From NCBI GenBank assembly GCA_035540755.1, contig DATLGD010000178.1, forward strand, positions 1-9,101: 9,101 bases of DNA. The letters are read 5' to 3'. The notes under the pieces are model-generated. The model saw nothing but the letters and a program-made list of their open reading frames with translations. It ran no database searches and was not told the origin of the DNA. Of this stretch, positions 1 to 6,677 are shown piece by piece. How positions within the stretch are numbered: position 1 is the stretch's first letter; every line of letters begins with the position of its first letter. Source of the DNA: DATLGD01 sp035540755 (lineage in GTDB: Bacteria > Actinomycetota > Actinomycetes > Mycobacteriales > SCTD01). The position numbers were made by a program, and so were the translations under genes.

Positions 1-28
1 AGACGGGGCGGCGGCGCGGCGGGGCACG

Positions 29-733
29 TCAGAACCCGAGGTAGGCGTGCCGGAGCTGCTCGTCGGCGGCCAGGGTGGCGGCGTCGTCGGTGGCCACGAC
101 CCGACCGAGGTTCAGCACGACGCCGGTGTCGGCGATCGACAGCGCCGACTTGGCGTTCTGCTCGACGAGCAGCACGGCGAGGTCGGTGGTGTCGACGAGG
201 TGGCGGACCAGCTCGAAGATCTGGTGGACGACGAGCGGCGCCAGCCCGAGCGAGGGCTCGTCGAGCAGCAGCACCTTGGGCTTGGACAGCAGAGCGCGCC
301 CGACGACGAGCATCTGGCGCTCACCGCCGGACAGGGTGTGCGCGGTGCGCTTGCGCCGGCTGTCCAGCGGCGGGAAGAGCTGGTAGACCTCCTCGAGGTC
401 GGCGTCGGCGTCGCCGCCCTTGCGGGTCATCCGGCCGAGCCGCAGGTTCTCCTCGACGGTGAGCTCGGCGATGACGCCGCGGCCTTCGGGCACGTGCGCC
501 ATGCCGCGGCGCACCATCGTCTCGACCGGCGCCCGCGTGATGTCGTCGCCGGCGAGCAGGATCGAGCCGGACGTCGGGCGCACGAGCCCGGAGACGGTGC
601 GCAGGAGCGTCGTCTTGCCTGCGCCGTTGGCGCCGAGGACCGCGGTGATCTTCCCGGCGGGCACCGCGATGCTCACCCCGTCCAGGGCGGTGACCGGGCC
701 GTAGGTGGCGACGACGTCGCGGATCTCGAGCAT
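29..733 (-). CDS. livF: Branched-chain amino-acid-type ABC transporter ATP-binding protein LivF
   Basis: This is one of the two cytoplasmic ATPases that power a LivFGHMK-type (HAAT family) importer for branched-chain amino acids or related substrates. The 234-residue length is usual for LivF. Visible motifs are Walker A GANGAGKTT (34-42), the LivF-typical VPEGR segment (81-85), a canonical ABC signature LSGGERQ (134-140) and Walker B VLLLDEPS (154-161). A Gln in VEQN (191-193 region) replaces the H-loop His, which is normal for LivF. The ATG start at 733 shares one base with the livG stop (TGATG), so translation is probably coupled and the two ATPases are made together. Function as an importer ATPase is secure. 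The true substrate is not shown by the sequence, and the permease and binding-protein genes are not in the window. Confidence 0.93.
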   Translation of the reverse strand: MLEIRDVVATYGPVTALDGVSIAVPAGKITAVLGANGAGKTTLLRTVSGLVRPTSGSILLAGDDITRAPVETMVRRGMAHVPEGRGVIAELTVEENLRLGRMTRKGGDADADLEEVYQLFPPLDSRRKRTAHTLSGGERQMLVVGRALLSKPKVLLLDEPSLGLAPLVVHQIFELVRHLVDTTDLAVLLVEQNAKSALSIADTGVVLNLGRVVATDDAATLAADEQLRHAYLGF

Positions 734-1557
734 CAGTGGCCACCTCCTTGCTGGTCACCGGTGTCGTCGCCGAGGTAGGCCGCCAGCACGGCTGGGTCGC
801 TGCGCACCTGGTCGGGCGTGCCGTCGGCGATGACCCGGCCGAAGTCGAGGACCGTGATGCGGTCGCAGACGCTCATGACGAGGTCCATGTGGTGCTCGAC
901 GAGCATCACGGCCATCCGCCCGGACAGGTCGCGGATGGTGGCCCCGAGCTCGTCCATCTCGTCGCTGCCGAGGCCGGCCGCCGGCTCGTCGAGCATCAGC
1001 AGATCGGGCTCGCTGACCAGCGCACGGGCCAGCGCCACGCGCTTCTGCACCGGGTACGGCAGGCTGCCCGGGTAGCGGCCCGCGTACTGCACGGCGCCGA
1101 GCGCGGACAGGACCGACAGCGCCCGCTCGCGCAGCGCCTTCTCGTCGCGGTCCTTGCTGCCGAGACCGAGCAGGGCCGGCAGGAAGCCGGTCGTCGCCCG
1201 CACGCCCGCGCCGACCATGACGTTCTCCAGCACCGGCATGTGCGGGAACAGCCCGACGCCCTGCAGCGTCCGGGCGATGCCGAGCCCGGCGAGCTGGTGC
1301 GGCCGCAGCCCGTTCAGCACCTCGCCCCGCCACCGCAGCTCCCCGGCGTCGGGGGCGAGGAAGCCGCAGAGCACGTTGAACAGGGTGGTCTTGCCGGCGC
1401 CGTTGGGCCCGATGACGCCGAGCACCTCGCCCGGCTCCACCCGCAGGGACACGTCGTCGAGCGCGGTGAGCCCGCCGAAGCGGACGGTGACACCGGTCAC
1501 CTCGAACCGTCCCGGCTGGGCGACGGCGACCGAGCCCGCTGCCGACGGGGCCGTCAC
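733..1557 (-). CDS. livG: Branched-chain amino-acid-type ABC transporter ATP-binding protein LivG
   Basis: This is the partner ATPase of LivF in a HAAT-type importer. With the GTG start at 1557 it has 274 residues. Motifs are Walker A GPNGAGKTT (50-58), Q-loop RTLQG (Gln99), Walker B LLMLDEP (186-192) and H-loop VEHHMD (His222). The tail ...AYLGDD is typical of LivG. The ABC signature is degenerate: LPYPVQ (166-171) stands where LSGGQ or LSYGQ is expected. An in-frame ATG at 1644 would add 29 residues, but those codons have many A or T third bases, unlike the rest of the gene, so I prefer GTG 1557. That start overlaps (GTGA) the stop of an eight-codon upstream ORF with a good ribosome site. 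The gene follows tsaE in the same direction, so read-through or a promoter in the 117-nt leader could drive it. The start remains somewhat uncertain. Confidence 0.9.
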   Translation of the reverse strand: MTAPSAAGSVAVAQPGRFEVTGVTVRFGGLTALDDVSLRVEPGEVLGVIGPNGAGKTTLFNVLCGFLAPDAGELRWRGEVLNGLRPHQLAGLGIARTLQGVGLFPHMPVLENVMVGAGVRATTGFLPALLGLGSKDRDEKALRERALSVLSALGAVQYAGRYPGSLPYPVQKRVALARALVSEPDLLMLDEPAAGLGSDEMDELGATIRDLSGRMAVMLVEHHMDLVMSVCDRITVLDFGRVIADGTPDQVRSDPAVLAAYLGDDTGDQQGGGH

Positions 1558-1580
1558 CCGGCCGTCCGCTGTGCCTGCAT
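1554..1580 (-). CDS. Putative eight-codon leader peptide coupled to livG
   Basis: The minus strand reads GGGAG, five bases, then ATG at 1580, an ORF MQAQRTAG and a TGA at 1556-1554. The stop overlaps the proposed livG GTG start by four bases (GTGA). The GGGAG ribosome site is much better than anything directly in front of the livG GTG. This layout would let ribosomes loaded at the short ORF re-initiate on livG. No run of branched-chain amino-acid codons is present, so classic attenuation by Leu, Ile or Val is not supported. The peptide itself may have no function. This is inference from layout only, and such short ORFs also arise by chance. Confidence 0.35.
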   Translation of the reverse strand: MQAQRTAG

Positions 1581-1605
1581 GGTGTCTCCCGGGGTTGGTC
1601 GCGTC

Positions 1606-1627
1606 CACCGCTGGGACTGCTGCGGTG
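1606..1627 (-). other. Hairpin in the tsaE-livG leader
   Basis: Six-base complementary arms CACCGC and GCGGTG enclose a ten-base loop, between the tsaE stop and the short leader ORF. No T-run follows on the minus strand, so it is not a canonical intrinsic terminator. It could be a leader structure affecting read-through into livG, or chance in GC-rich DNA. Confidence 0.3.
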
Positions 1628-1674
1628 TGGTGCAGGACACGCATACAACCGCACGCCTCACCCGACTGCGGACC

Positions 1675-2382
1675 TCACCCCCCTGGCGGAGGAGGCGGCG
1701 CAGTGGTAGCCGCCAGGACCGCCCACCGGGGGCCGAACGGGTGCACCTCGGCCGTGCGGCCGTCGTCGTCCGCCAGCTGGCCGACCGCTCCACCGCTGCG
1801 GTCGAGCCGCACCTCCAGCCGCGAGGGCGACAGCCCCTCGACCAGTCCCTCGCCCCACTCGACGACGGTGACGGCGTCCTCGAGCGCGGCGTCGAGGTCG
1901 AGGTCGTCCAGGTCGAGGCGCCCGCCCGAGGCGGCGGCGTCGCGCAGCCGGTAGGCGTCGACGTGGACCAGCGGCAGCGGTCCGCGGTGGACCCGGGCCA
2001 GGACGAAGGTCGGGCTGGTCACCCGTCCGCGCACGCCGAGCGCCTCGCCGAGCCCCTGGGTGAAGGTGGTCTTGCCGGCGCCGAGCGGACCGGACAGGAC
2101 CAGCAGGTCGCCGGCCCGGAGCGCGGCCGCGACGCGGCGGCCCAGGGCGCGGGTGGCGTCGGCGTCGGCCAGCCGCACGCGCAGCGGCAGGACGTGCTCG
2201 GCGGCGCCGTCGTGCAGCGGCCGGCCGCCGGGCAGCGGGCGAACGGAGCGCAGGTCCAGGGCCCCGAGCTCCGCGGCGGCCCGCACGGCGGCGACGAGGC
2301 CGTCCGGACCGACCTCGCCGGCGGCCGACCAGTCCCCGCACGGGCGCACCGGGGGGTGGCCCGGCTGGTGGACGTCGCTCAT
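1675..2382 (-). CDS. tsaE: tRNA (adenosine(37)-N6)-threonylcarbamoyltransferase complex ATPase TsaE, N-terminally extended
   Basis: TsaE is the ATPase that, with TsaB and TsaD, installs N6-threonylcarbamoyl on A37 of ANN-decoding tRNAs. The TsaE fold covers about residues 71-195: ADATRALGRRVA, Walker A GPLGAGKTT (98-106), VTSPTF (121-126), HVDAYRL (140-146) and VVEWGEG (173-179). Residues 1 to about 68 lie in front of this fold and resemble nothing I can name. Residues 196-235 form a low-complexity tail ending in a Pro run. The total of 235 residues compares with about 150-165 in typical TsaE. The ATG at 2382 overlaps the upstream glycosylase stop by four bases (ATGA), which supports this start and places it in the same operon. 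tsaB, rimI and tsaD do not follow as they often do in Actinobacteria. Confidence 0.92.
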   Translation of the reverse strand: MSDVHQPGHPPVRPCGDWSAAGEVGPDGLVAAVRAAAELGALDLRSVRPLPGGRPLHDGAAEHVLPLRVRLADADATRALGRRVAAALRAGDLLVLSGPLGAGKTTFTQGLGEALGVRGRVTSPTFVLARVHRGPLPLVHVDAYRLRDAAASGGRLDLDDLDLDAALEDAVTVVEWGEGLVEGLSPSRLEVRLDRSGGAVGQLADDDGRTAEVHPFGPRWAVLAATTAPPPPPGG

Positions 2383-2987
2383 CGCCGGCTCAGCGCCACG
2401 GCCAGGCGCAGGTCCTCGAGCAGCAGCCGCCGGGGCTCGCCCGCCGGACCGCCGCGGATGGCCGCGCTCGGGTGGTAGGTCGGCAGCACCCGCTGACCTC
2501 CGACGCCGTGCACCCGGCCGCGGACCGGGCCCAGCGGCGTCGCTCCGAGGAACCAGCGGGTGGCGGACAGCCCGAGGGCGACGACGAGCGCGGGCCGCAC
2601 CAGGGCGAGCTGCCGCTCGGCCCAGCCGCGGCACCGGGCGCTCTCCGCGGGCTTCGGCGGCCGGTTGCCCGGGGGGCGGCACTTGAGCGTGTTGAGCACC
2701 GCCACGTCCTCACGCCGCCCGCCGGCCTCGGTCAGCAGGACGTCGAGCAGCTGCCCGCTGCGGCCGACGAAGGGGCGGCCGGTGGCGTCCTCCTGCGCGC
2801 CGGGCGCCTCTCCGAGCAGCAGGAGCCGGGCGCCGGGCGGGGTGTCGCCGACGACGACGGTGGTCCGGGCGGCCACGAGCTCGGGGCAGGCGGTGCAGCC
2901 TGCCGCCGCCGCGGCGAGGTCGGGCAGGCCGGTGCACCGGCCGGCAGCGCGGCGCACCTCGGCGGGGTCGCTTCCCGGGCCGGTCAT
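2379..2987 (-). CDS. Uracil-DNA glycosylase, family 4 type, Fe-S
   Basis: This enzyme removes uracil from DNA as the first step of base-excision repair. The 202-residue protein has the family 4 layout. Cys31 and Cys34 (CTAC), Cys103 (in LKCRPPGNRPP) and Cys119 are the likely 4Fe-4S ligands. Motif A is GEAPGAQEDATGRPFVG (59-75), with Glu60 in the catalytic position. Asn99 begins the NTLKCRPP motif, and motif B is YHPSA (171-175). The sequence lacks the GEQPG and KRRIH features of UdgX. An unassigned stretch of about 28 residues precedes the first Cys. The ATG at 2987 overlaps the hydrolase stop (ATGA), and its own stop overlaps the tsaE start (ATGA), so it is translationally embedded in the alr-tsaE operon. 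Family assignment is confident; substrate range (U:G, U:A, single strand) is not readable from sequence. Confidence 0.92.
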   Translation of the reverse strand: MTGPGSDPAEVRRAAGRCTGLPDLAAAAAGCTACPELVAARTTVVVGDTPPGARLLLLGEAPGAQEDATGRPFVGRSGQLLDVLLTEAGGRREDVAVLNTLKCRPPGNRPPKPAESARCRGWAERQLALVRPALVVALGLSATRWFLGATPLGPVRGRVHGVGGQRVLPTYHPSAAIRGGPAGEPRRLLLEDLRLAVALSRR

Positions 2988-4042
2988 GCGCTGCGGGTGC
3001 TCGGGGCGGCCGCACGGCGGACCAGGGCACGCAGGTGCGCGGTGACCTGCTGGGCGCACTCGAGCTGCACCATGTGGCCGGCGCCGTCCAGGACGACGAG
3101 CTCGGCGGTCGGCAGCGCCGAGGCGATCAGCTCGCTGTGCTCGGCCGGGGTGACGAGGTCCTTGCTGCCGACCAGCACGAGGGTCGCGACGTCGCGCAGG
3201 ACGTCGAGCGCGGCGAGCTTGTCGTGCGTGGTGAACGTGTCGTAGAACTCGGCGATCACGTCGATGCGCGTGCGCGCCGTCATCCGTTCGACGAACTCGA
3301 CCAGGGCGGGGCTCACGTTCCGGTCGCCGAAGGCCTGGTGCCGGGCCACGACGAAGGCCAGATCGGTGCCGAGCCGGCGGCCGCGCTCGAAGACGGCGGG
3401 CTGCCGGCGCACCCCGCGGGTGAGCCACGGCAGCGTGCGCCGGGTGACCGGCGCCAGCAGCGCCGGCAGACCGAAGGTGACCTCCGCGAGCCGCCCGGTC
3501 GAGGTGCCGATCAGCGCCACACCGGTGACGGTGCTGCCGAACAGCTCCGGGTGCCGGTCGGCCAGCGCCATGATCGTCATGCCGCCCATGGAGTGCCCGA
3601 CCAGCACGACGGGACCGCTTCCGGCCGTCGCCTCCAGCACCGCCCGCAGGTCGCGCCCGAGCCAGTCGATGGTCGAGTGCTCGGCCGGGCCGCGGCCGCT
3701 GCGGCCGTGCGAGCGCTGGTCCCAGAACACCGCCCGCACCGCGTCGTCGTGCATCAGGGCCTTGCGCTGGTAGTGCCAGACCGCGAGCTCCTGGGTGTAG
3801 CCGTGGCAGAACACCACGGTCACCGGCGCGTCGGGCGGGCCGACCTCCTCGACGTGCAGCGGGACGCCGTCGTCGGCGGGGATCTCGCGGGTGCGGTCGG
3901 CGGGCAGGTTGAAGAACGGCTCGCCGGCCTCCGGGTCCGGCCGCAGCCGGGTGCGGCCGATGGCGTACCGCTCGGCGGCCAGCCCGAGGCCGGCTCCGAG
4001 GACGAGCGCCCCTGCGGCGGCCCCGGCGACCGTGCGCCTCAC
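2984..4042 (-). CDS. Alpha/beta hydrolase with N-terminal membrane anchor
   Basis: This is a 352-residue serine hydrolase of the alpha/beta fold, specific substrate unknown. Residues 1-27 begin with RR and continue as a hydrophobic Ala/Gly/Leu/Val segment, probably a signal-anchor or membrane helix. The catalytic domain follows: HGYTQE near the oxyanion site (80-85), WDQRSHGRS (108-115), nucleophile elbow GHSMGG (149-154, Ser151), acid GSKDLVTP (Asp295) and GAGHMVQLE (His323). The GTG at 4042 is chosen because it overlaps the alr stop by four bases (GTGA) and puts the hydrophobic segment at the N terminus. An in-frame ATG at 4126 would add 28 residues read through the alr 3' end. A hydrolase next to alr and tsaE is a recurring actinobacterial arrangement, so this is likely the native gene. 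Its role there is not established from the sequence. Confidence 0.9.
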   Translation of the reverse strand: MRRTVAGAAAGALVLGAGLGLAAERYAIGRTRLRPDPEAGEPFFNLPADRTREIPADDGVPLHVEEVGPPDAPVTVVFCHGYTQELAVWHYQRKALMHDDAVRAVFWDQRSHGRSGRGPAEHSTIDWLGRDLRAVLEATAGSGPVVLVGHSMGGMTIMALADRHPELFGSTVTGVALIGTSTGRLAEVTFGLPALLAPVTRRTLPWLTRGVRRQPAVFERGRRLGTDLAFVVARHQAFGDRNVSPALVEFVERMTARTRIDVIAEFYDTFTTHDKLAALDVLRDVATLVLVGSKDLVTPAEHSELIASALPTAELVVLDGAGHMVQLECAQQVTAHLRALVRRAAAPSTRSA

Positions 4043-5172
4043 GTGGCGCCGACGTACGTGCGCGGCACCCGGGCGCCGACCCGCGTGACGATCTCGTAGG
4101 AGATGGTGCCGAGCAGGTCCGCCCACTCCTCTGCGGTCGGCTCGCCGTCGTCGCCGGGGCCGAACAGCACGACCTCGTCGCCGGCGTGCACCTCGTCGTC
4201 GCCGACGTCGAGCAGGAACTGGTCCATGCAGACCGTGCCGGCGATGGTGCGGCGGCGGCCGGCCAGCTGCACCGGCCCGAGGTTGGTGGCGCTGCGCGGG
4301 ACGCCGTCGGCGTACCCGAGCGGCACGAGGGCCAGCGTGGTCTCCCGGTCGGTGGTGTACCGGTGCAGGTAGCTGACGCCCTCACCTGCCGGCACGCGCT
4401 TGGTGAGCGCCACCGTGCTGGTCAGCGTCATGGCCGGGCGCAGCCCGAAGTGCCGGGCGCTGCCCTGGTCGGGCACGGGGCTCAGGCCGTAGCAGGCGAT
4501 GCCGGGGCGGACGAGGTCCCAGTGGGTGTGCGGTGCGGTGAGCGTCGCGGCGCTGTTGGCCAGGTGCCGCACGTCGGGGCGCAGCCCGGCGCGCTCGGCC
4601 ACCTCGACGGCCTCCGCGAACCGCTCGACCTGACGGGCGTTCGTGGGATGGTGCGCGCCGCCGTCGGCGAAGGCGAAGTGCGTCCAGACGCCGACGACGC
4701 GCACCGCGCCGTCGGCCTCGGCCTTCGCGGCGGCCTCGCACAGCGCGGGCCAGTCCGCGGCGGTGGCCCCGCCCCGGGACAGCCCGGTGTCGGCCTTGAG
4801 GTGCAGCCGAGCCGTCGTGCCGGTGGCGCGGGCGGCCTCGACGGCCGCGGTGAGCTGCTGCTCGCTGTAGGTGCCGAGGTCGACGTCGGCGGCGACCGCG
4901 GCGGCGAGGTCCTCGCCCGGCGTCGTCAGCCAGGCGAGGGTCGGGGTGGTCAGGCCGGCGGCACGCAGCGCCAGCGCCTCCTCGAGGAAGGCGACGCCGA
5001 GCCAGGCGGCTCCGCCCGCGACCGCGGCGCGCGCGCTCGGTACCAGGCCGTGGCCGTACCCGTCGGCCTTGACCACGGCCATCACCTGCGCGCCGCCCGC
5101 GGCGTGGTCGCGCAGGGAGGCGACGTTGTCCCGGACCGCGTCGAGGTCGATGCGCGCGGCAGTGCGGGTCAC
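4039..5172 (-). CDS. alr: Alanine racemase
   Basis: Alr is a PLP enzyme converting L-alanine to D-alanine for peptidoglycan. The 377 residues match the usual length. The PLP lysine is Lys35 in VVKADGYGHG. Other landmarks are KADTGLSRGG (126-135), HLANSAAT (203-210), RPGIACYGL (222-230), the catalytic-Tyr segment EGVSYLHRY (Tyr268), LGYADGVPR (285-293), CMDQ (315-318) and ISYEIVTRV (357-365). The segment after VSY usually reads G-x-TY; here it is LHRY. The GTG at 5172 is the first plausible start before ARIDLDAV. In front of it lies CAGGATCGGGGG, which could serve either as a weak AGGA ribosome site or as a -10 element for a leaderless start. The gene sits 67 nt after the nnr stop and overlaps the hydrolase start by four bases, so it heads the tightly overlapping part of the operon. 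Confidence 0.96.
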   Translation of the reverse strand: MTRTAARIDLDAVRDNVASLRDHAAGGAQVMAVVKADGYGHGLVPSARAAVAGGAAWLGVAFLEEALALRAAGLTTPTLAWLTTPGEDLAAAVAADVDLGTYSEQQLTAAVEAARATGTTARLHLKADTGLSRGGATAADWPALCEAAAKAEADGAVRVVGVWTHFAFADGGAHHPTNARQVERFAEAVEVAERAGLRPDVRHLANSAATLTAPHTHWDLVRPGIACYGLSPVPDQGSARHFGLRPAMTLTSTVALTKRVPAGEGVSYLHRYTTDRETTLALVPLGYADGVPRSATNLGPVQLAGRRRTIAGTVCMDQFLLDVGDDEVHAGDEVVLFGPGDDGEPTAEEWADLLGTISYEIVTRVGARVPRTYVGAT

Positions 5173-5239
5173 CCCCCGATCCTGCCAGCCCCCTCGCGTC
5201 CGCGTCCTGACACACCCTCCCGGCGGCAGCCAGCGGACG
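5173..5239 (-). promoter_or_regulatory. Possible internal promoter upstream of alr
   Basis: The only sizeable gap inside the minus-strand operon is this 67-nt spacer. CAGGAT (5184-5179) lies six bases before the alr GTG, the same spacing as the TAATCT-GTG pair at 8751. No convincing -35 is seen. AGGA within the same hexamer could instead act as a ribosome site, so promoter function is uncertain. Confidence 0.25.
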
Positions 5240-6667
5240 TCAGCCGCCGCGGACAGCGCGGACGGCGTCCGGCCAGGAGTCGACGACCGCGGACGCCGAC
5301 GTCGGCGCACCACGGGCCGCCAGCGCACCGGCCCGGCCGTGCAGGTGTGCCCCGGCGCTGCCGGCGTCGAGCGCCGACAGCCCGGCGGCGAGCAGCGTGC
5401 CGCAGCCGCCGGACAGGACGTCACCGGTGCCGGCGGTGGCGAGCACCGGCGTGCCGGTGGCGTTCACCCGCACCCGTCCGTCCGGGTCGGTGACGACGGT
5501 GGCGTCGCCCTTGAGCAGCACGGTGGCGCCGAGCTCGGCGGCCAGCCGCCGGGCCGCGCCGACCCGGTCGGCGCCGACCTCCTCACCGAAGCGGGCGAAC
5601 TCCCGGTCGTGCGGCGTGAGCAGCGTCGGCGCGGCGCGGTCACGGACCCACTCCGGGCGCCGGGCGAGCACGGTCAGCCCGTCGGCGTCGACGAGGACCG
5701 GGACGTCCTGCGCCAGCACGGCCTCCACCGTCGCGCCCGCGCGGTCGTCGGTGCCGAGGCCGGGCCCGACCACCCATGCCTGCACCCGCCCCGCCTCGAC
5801 GACGTCGGCACCCTGCGCCTCCGTGACGACGGCCTCCGGCCAGCGCAGCCGCACCTGCTCGGCCGGGTGAGCCGCACCGGCGAATCGGACCATCCCGGCG
5901 CCGGCACGCACCGCCGCGCCGACCGCGAGCACGGCGGCGCCCGGGTACTGCGGGGAGCCGGCGGCCACGCCGACGACGCCGCGGGTGTACTTGTCGCTGC
6001 CCGCCTCGGCGACCGGCAGCAGCGCGGCGACGTCGTCGTCGTCGAGCTGCTCGACGTCGGCGTCGGGCAGGTGCGGGCCGAGGCCGATGTCGACGAGCTC
6101 CACCTGCCCGGCGTGCCGGCGGCCGGCACCGACGAGCAGCCCCGGCTTGAGCGTCCCGAAGCAGACGGTCAGCGTCGCCTGCACCGCGGCACCCTCCACC
6201 GCTCCGGTGTCGGCGTCGACTCCGCTCGGCAGGTCGACGGCGACGACGTCCAGCCCGGCGACGCTCGACACGAGCGCGGCGGCCGGCTCACGCAGCGCCC
6301 CTGTGCCGCCGATGCCGACCAGTCCGTCGACGACGAGGTCCGCGGTCGCGAGGTCGCCGGCGGTGCCGGTGCGCCCGCCGACCGCGTGCAGGGCGGCGAG
6401 CGCGTCGGTGCGCGGCTCCCCGGTGAGCACGGCGGCGACCTGCGCCCCTCGGCGTGCGAGGCGGGCGCCGGCCCACAGCGCGTCCGCCCCGTTGTCGCCG
6501 CGGCCGACCAGCAGCACCACCTTGCTGCCGTACACGCTCCCGAGCCGGCGGGCGCACAGCACCGCGAGGCCGGCAGCCGCCCGCTGCATCAGGGTGCCCG
6601 GCGGCAGCAGCGCCATCAGGTCGGCCTCGGCGGCGCGCACGGCCGCGACCCGGTGCGCGCTCAGCAC
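5240..6667 (-). CDS. nnr: Bifunctional NAD(P)H-hydrate epimerase / ADP-dependent NAD(P)H-hydrate dehydratase
   Basis: This enzyme repairs damaged NADHX and NADPHX. The N-terminal YjeF_N domain epimerises R and S forms, and the C-terminal ribokinase-like domain dehydrates the S form using ADP. Domain 1 (about 1-200) shows VGRGDNGADAL (54-64), DGLVGIGGTG (114-123), VAVDLPSGVD (142-151) and FGTLKPGL (170-177). Domain 2 (about 215-475) shows KYTRGVVGVAAGS (226-238), GPGLG (301-305), DADGL (327-331), LTPHDREF (350-357), VLLKG (383-387) and ATAGTGDVLSGG (410-421) with catalytic Asp416. The first motif has GAD where GGD is usual. At 475 residues it is a normal fused length. The GTG at 6667 starts VLSAHRVAAVRAAE, 10 nt after the acpS stop. 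An earlier in-frame ATG would lie inside acpS and is not favoured. acpS, nnr and alr as neighbours is a common actinobacterial arrangement. Confidence 0.95.
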   Translation of the reverse strand: MLSAHRVAAVRAAEADLMALLPPGTLMQRAAAGLAVLCARRLGSVYGSKVVLLVGRGDNGADALWAGARLARRGAQVAAVLTGEPRTDALAALHAVGGRTGTAGDLATADLVVDGLVGIGGTGALREPAAALVSSVAGLDVVAVDLPSGVDADTGAVEGAAVQATLTVCFGTLKPGLLVGAGRRHAGQVELVDIGLGPHLPDADVEQLDDDDVAALLPVAEAGSDKYTRGVVGVAAGSPQYPGAAVLAVGAAVRAGAGMVRFAGAAHPAEQVRLRWPEAVVTEAQGADVVEAGRVQAWVVGPGLGTDDRAGATVEAVLAQDVPVLVDADGLTVLARRPEWVRDRAAPTLLTPHDREFARFGEEVGADRVGAARRLAAELGATVLLKGDATVVTDPDGRVRVNATGTPVLATAGTGDVLSGGCGTLLAAGLSALDAGSAGAHLHGRAGALAARGAPTSASAVVDSWPDAVRAVRGG

Positions 6668-6677
6668 GTTCGGCCGC

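Noticed and set aside
1558..1644. N-terminal extension of LivG from the ATG at 1644
   Set aside because: About a third of its codons end in A or T, unlike the rest of the gene, and LivG homology begins later. It cannot be excluded, since a GTGAGG lies upstream of that ATG.
736..2478. Long plus-strand open frame of 580 codons opposite livG and tsaE
   Set aside because: Its length is explained by the high GC of the antisense strand. It has no recognisable domain, and it lies over genes with clear motifs.
2379..2987. UdgX-type (covalent uracil-DNA crosslinking) glycosylase
   Set aside because: Motif A is GEAPG rather than GEQPG, and the KRRIH insert is absent before the HPS motif, so ordinary family 4 fits better.
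2988..4385. Upstream extension of the glycosylase frame through the hydrolase and into alr
   Set aside because: The translation is Arg/Ala/Pro-rich without motifs and overlaps two recognised genes. The ATGA-linked start at 2987 is far better.
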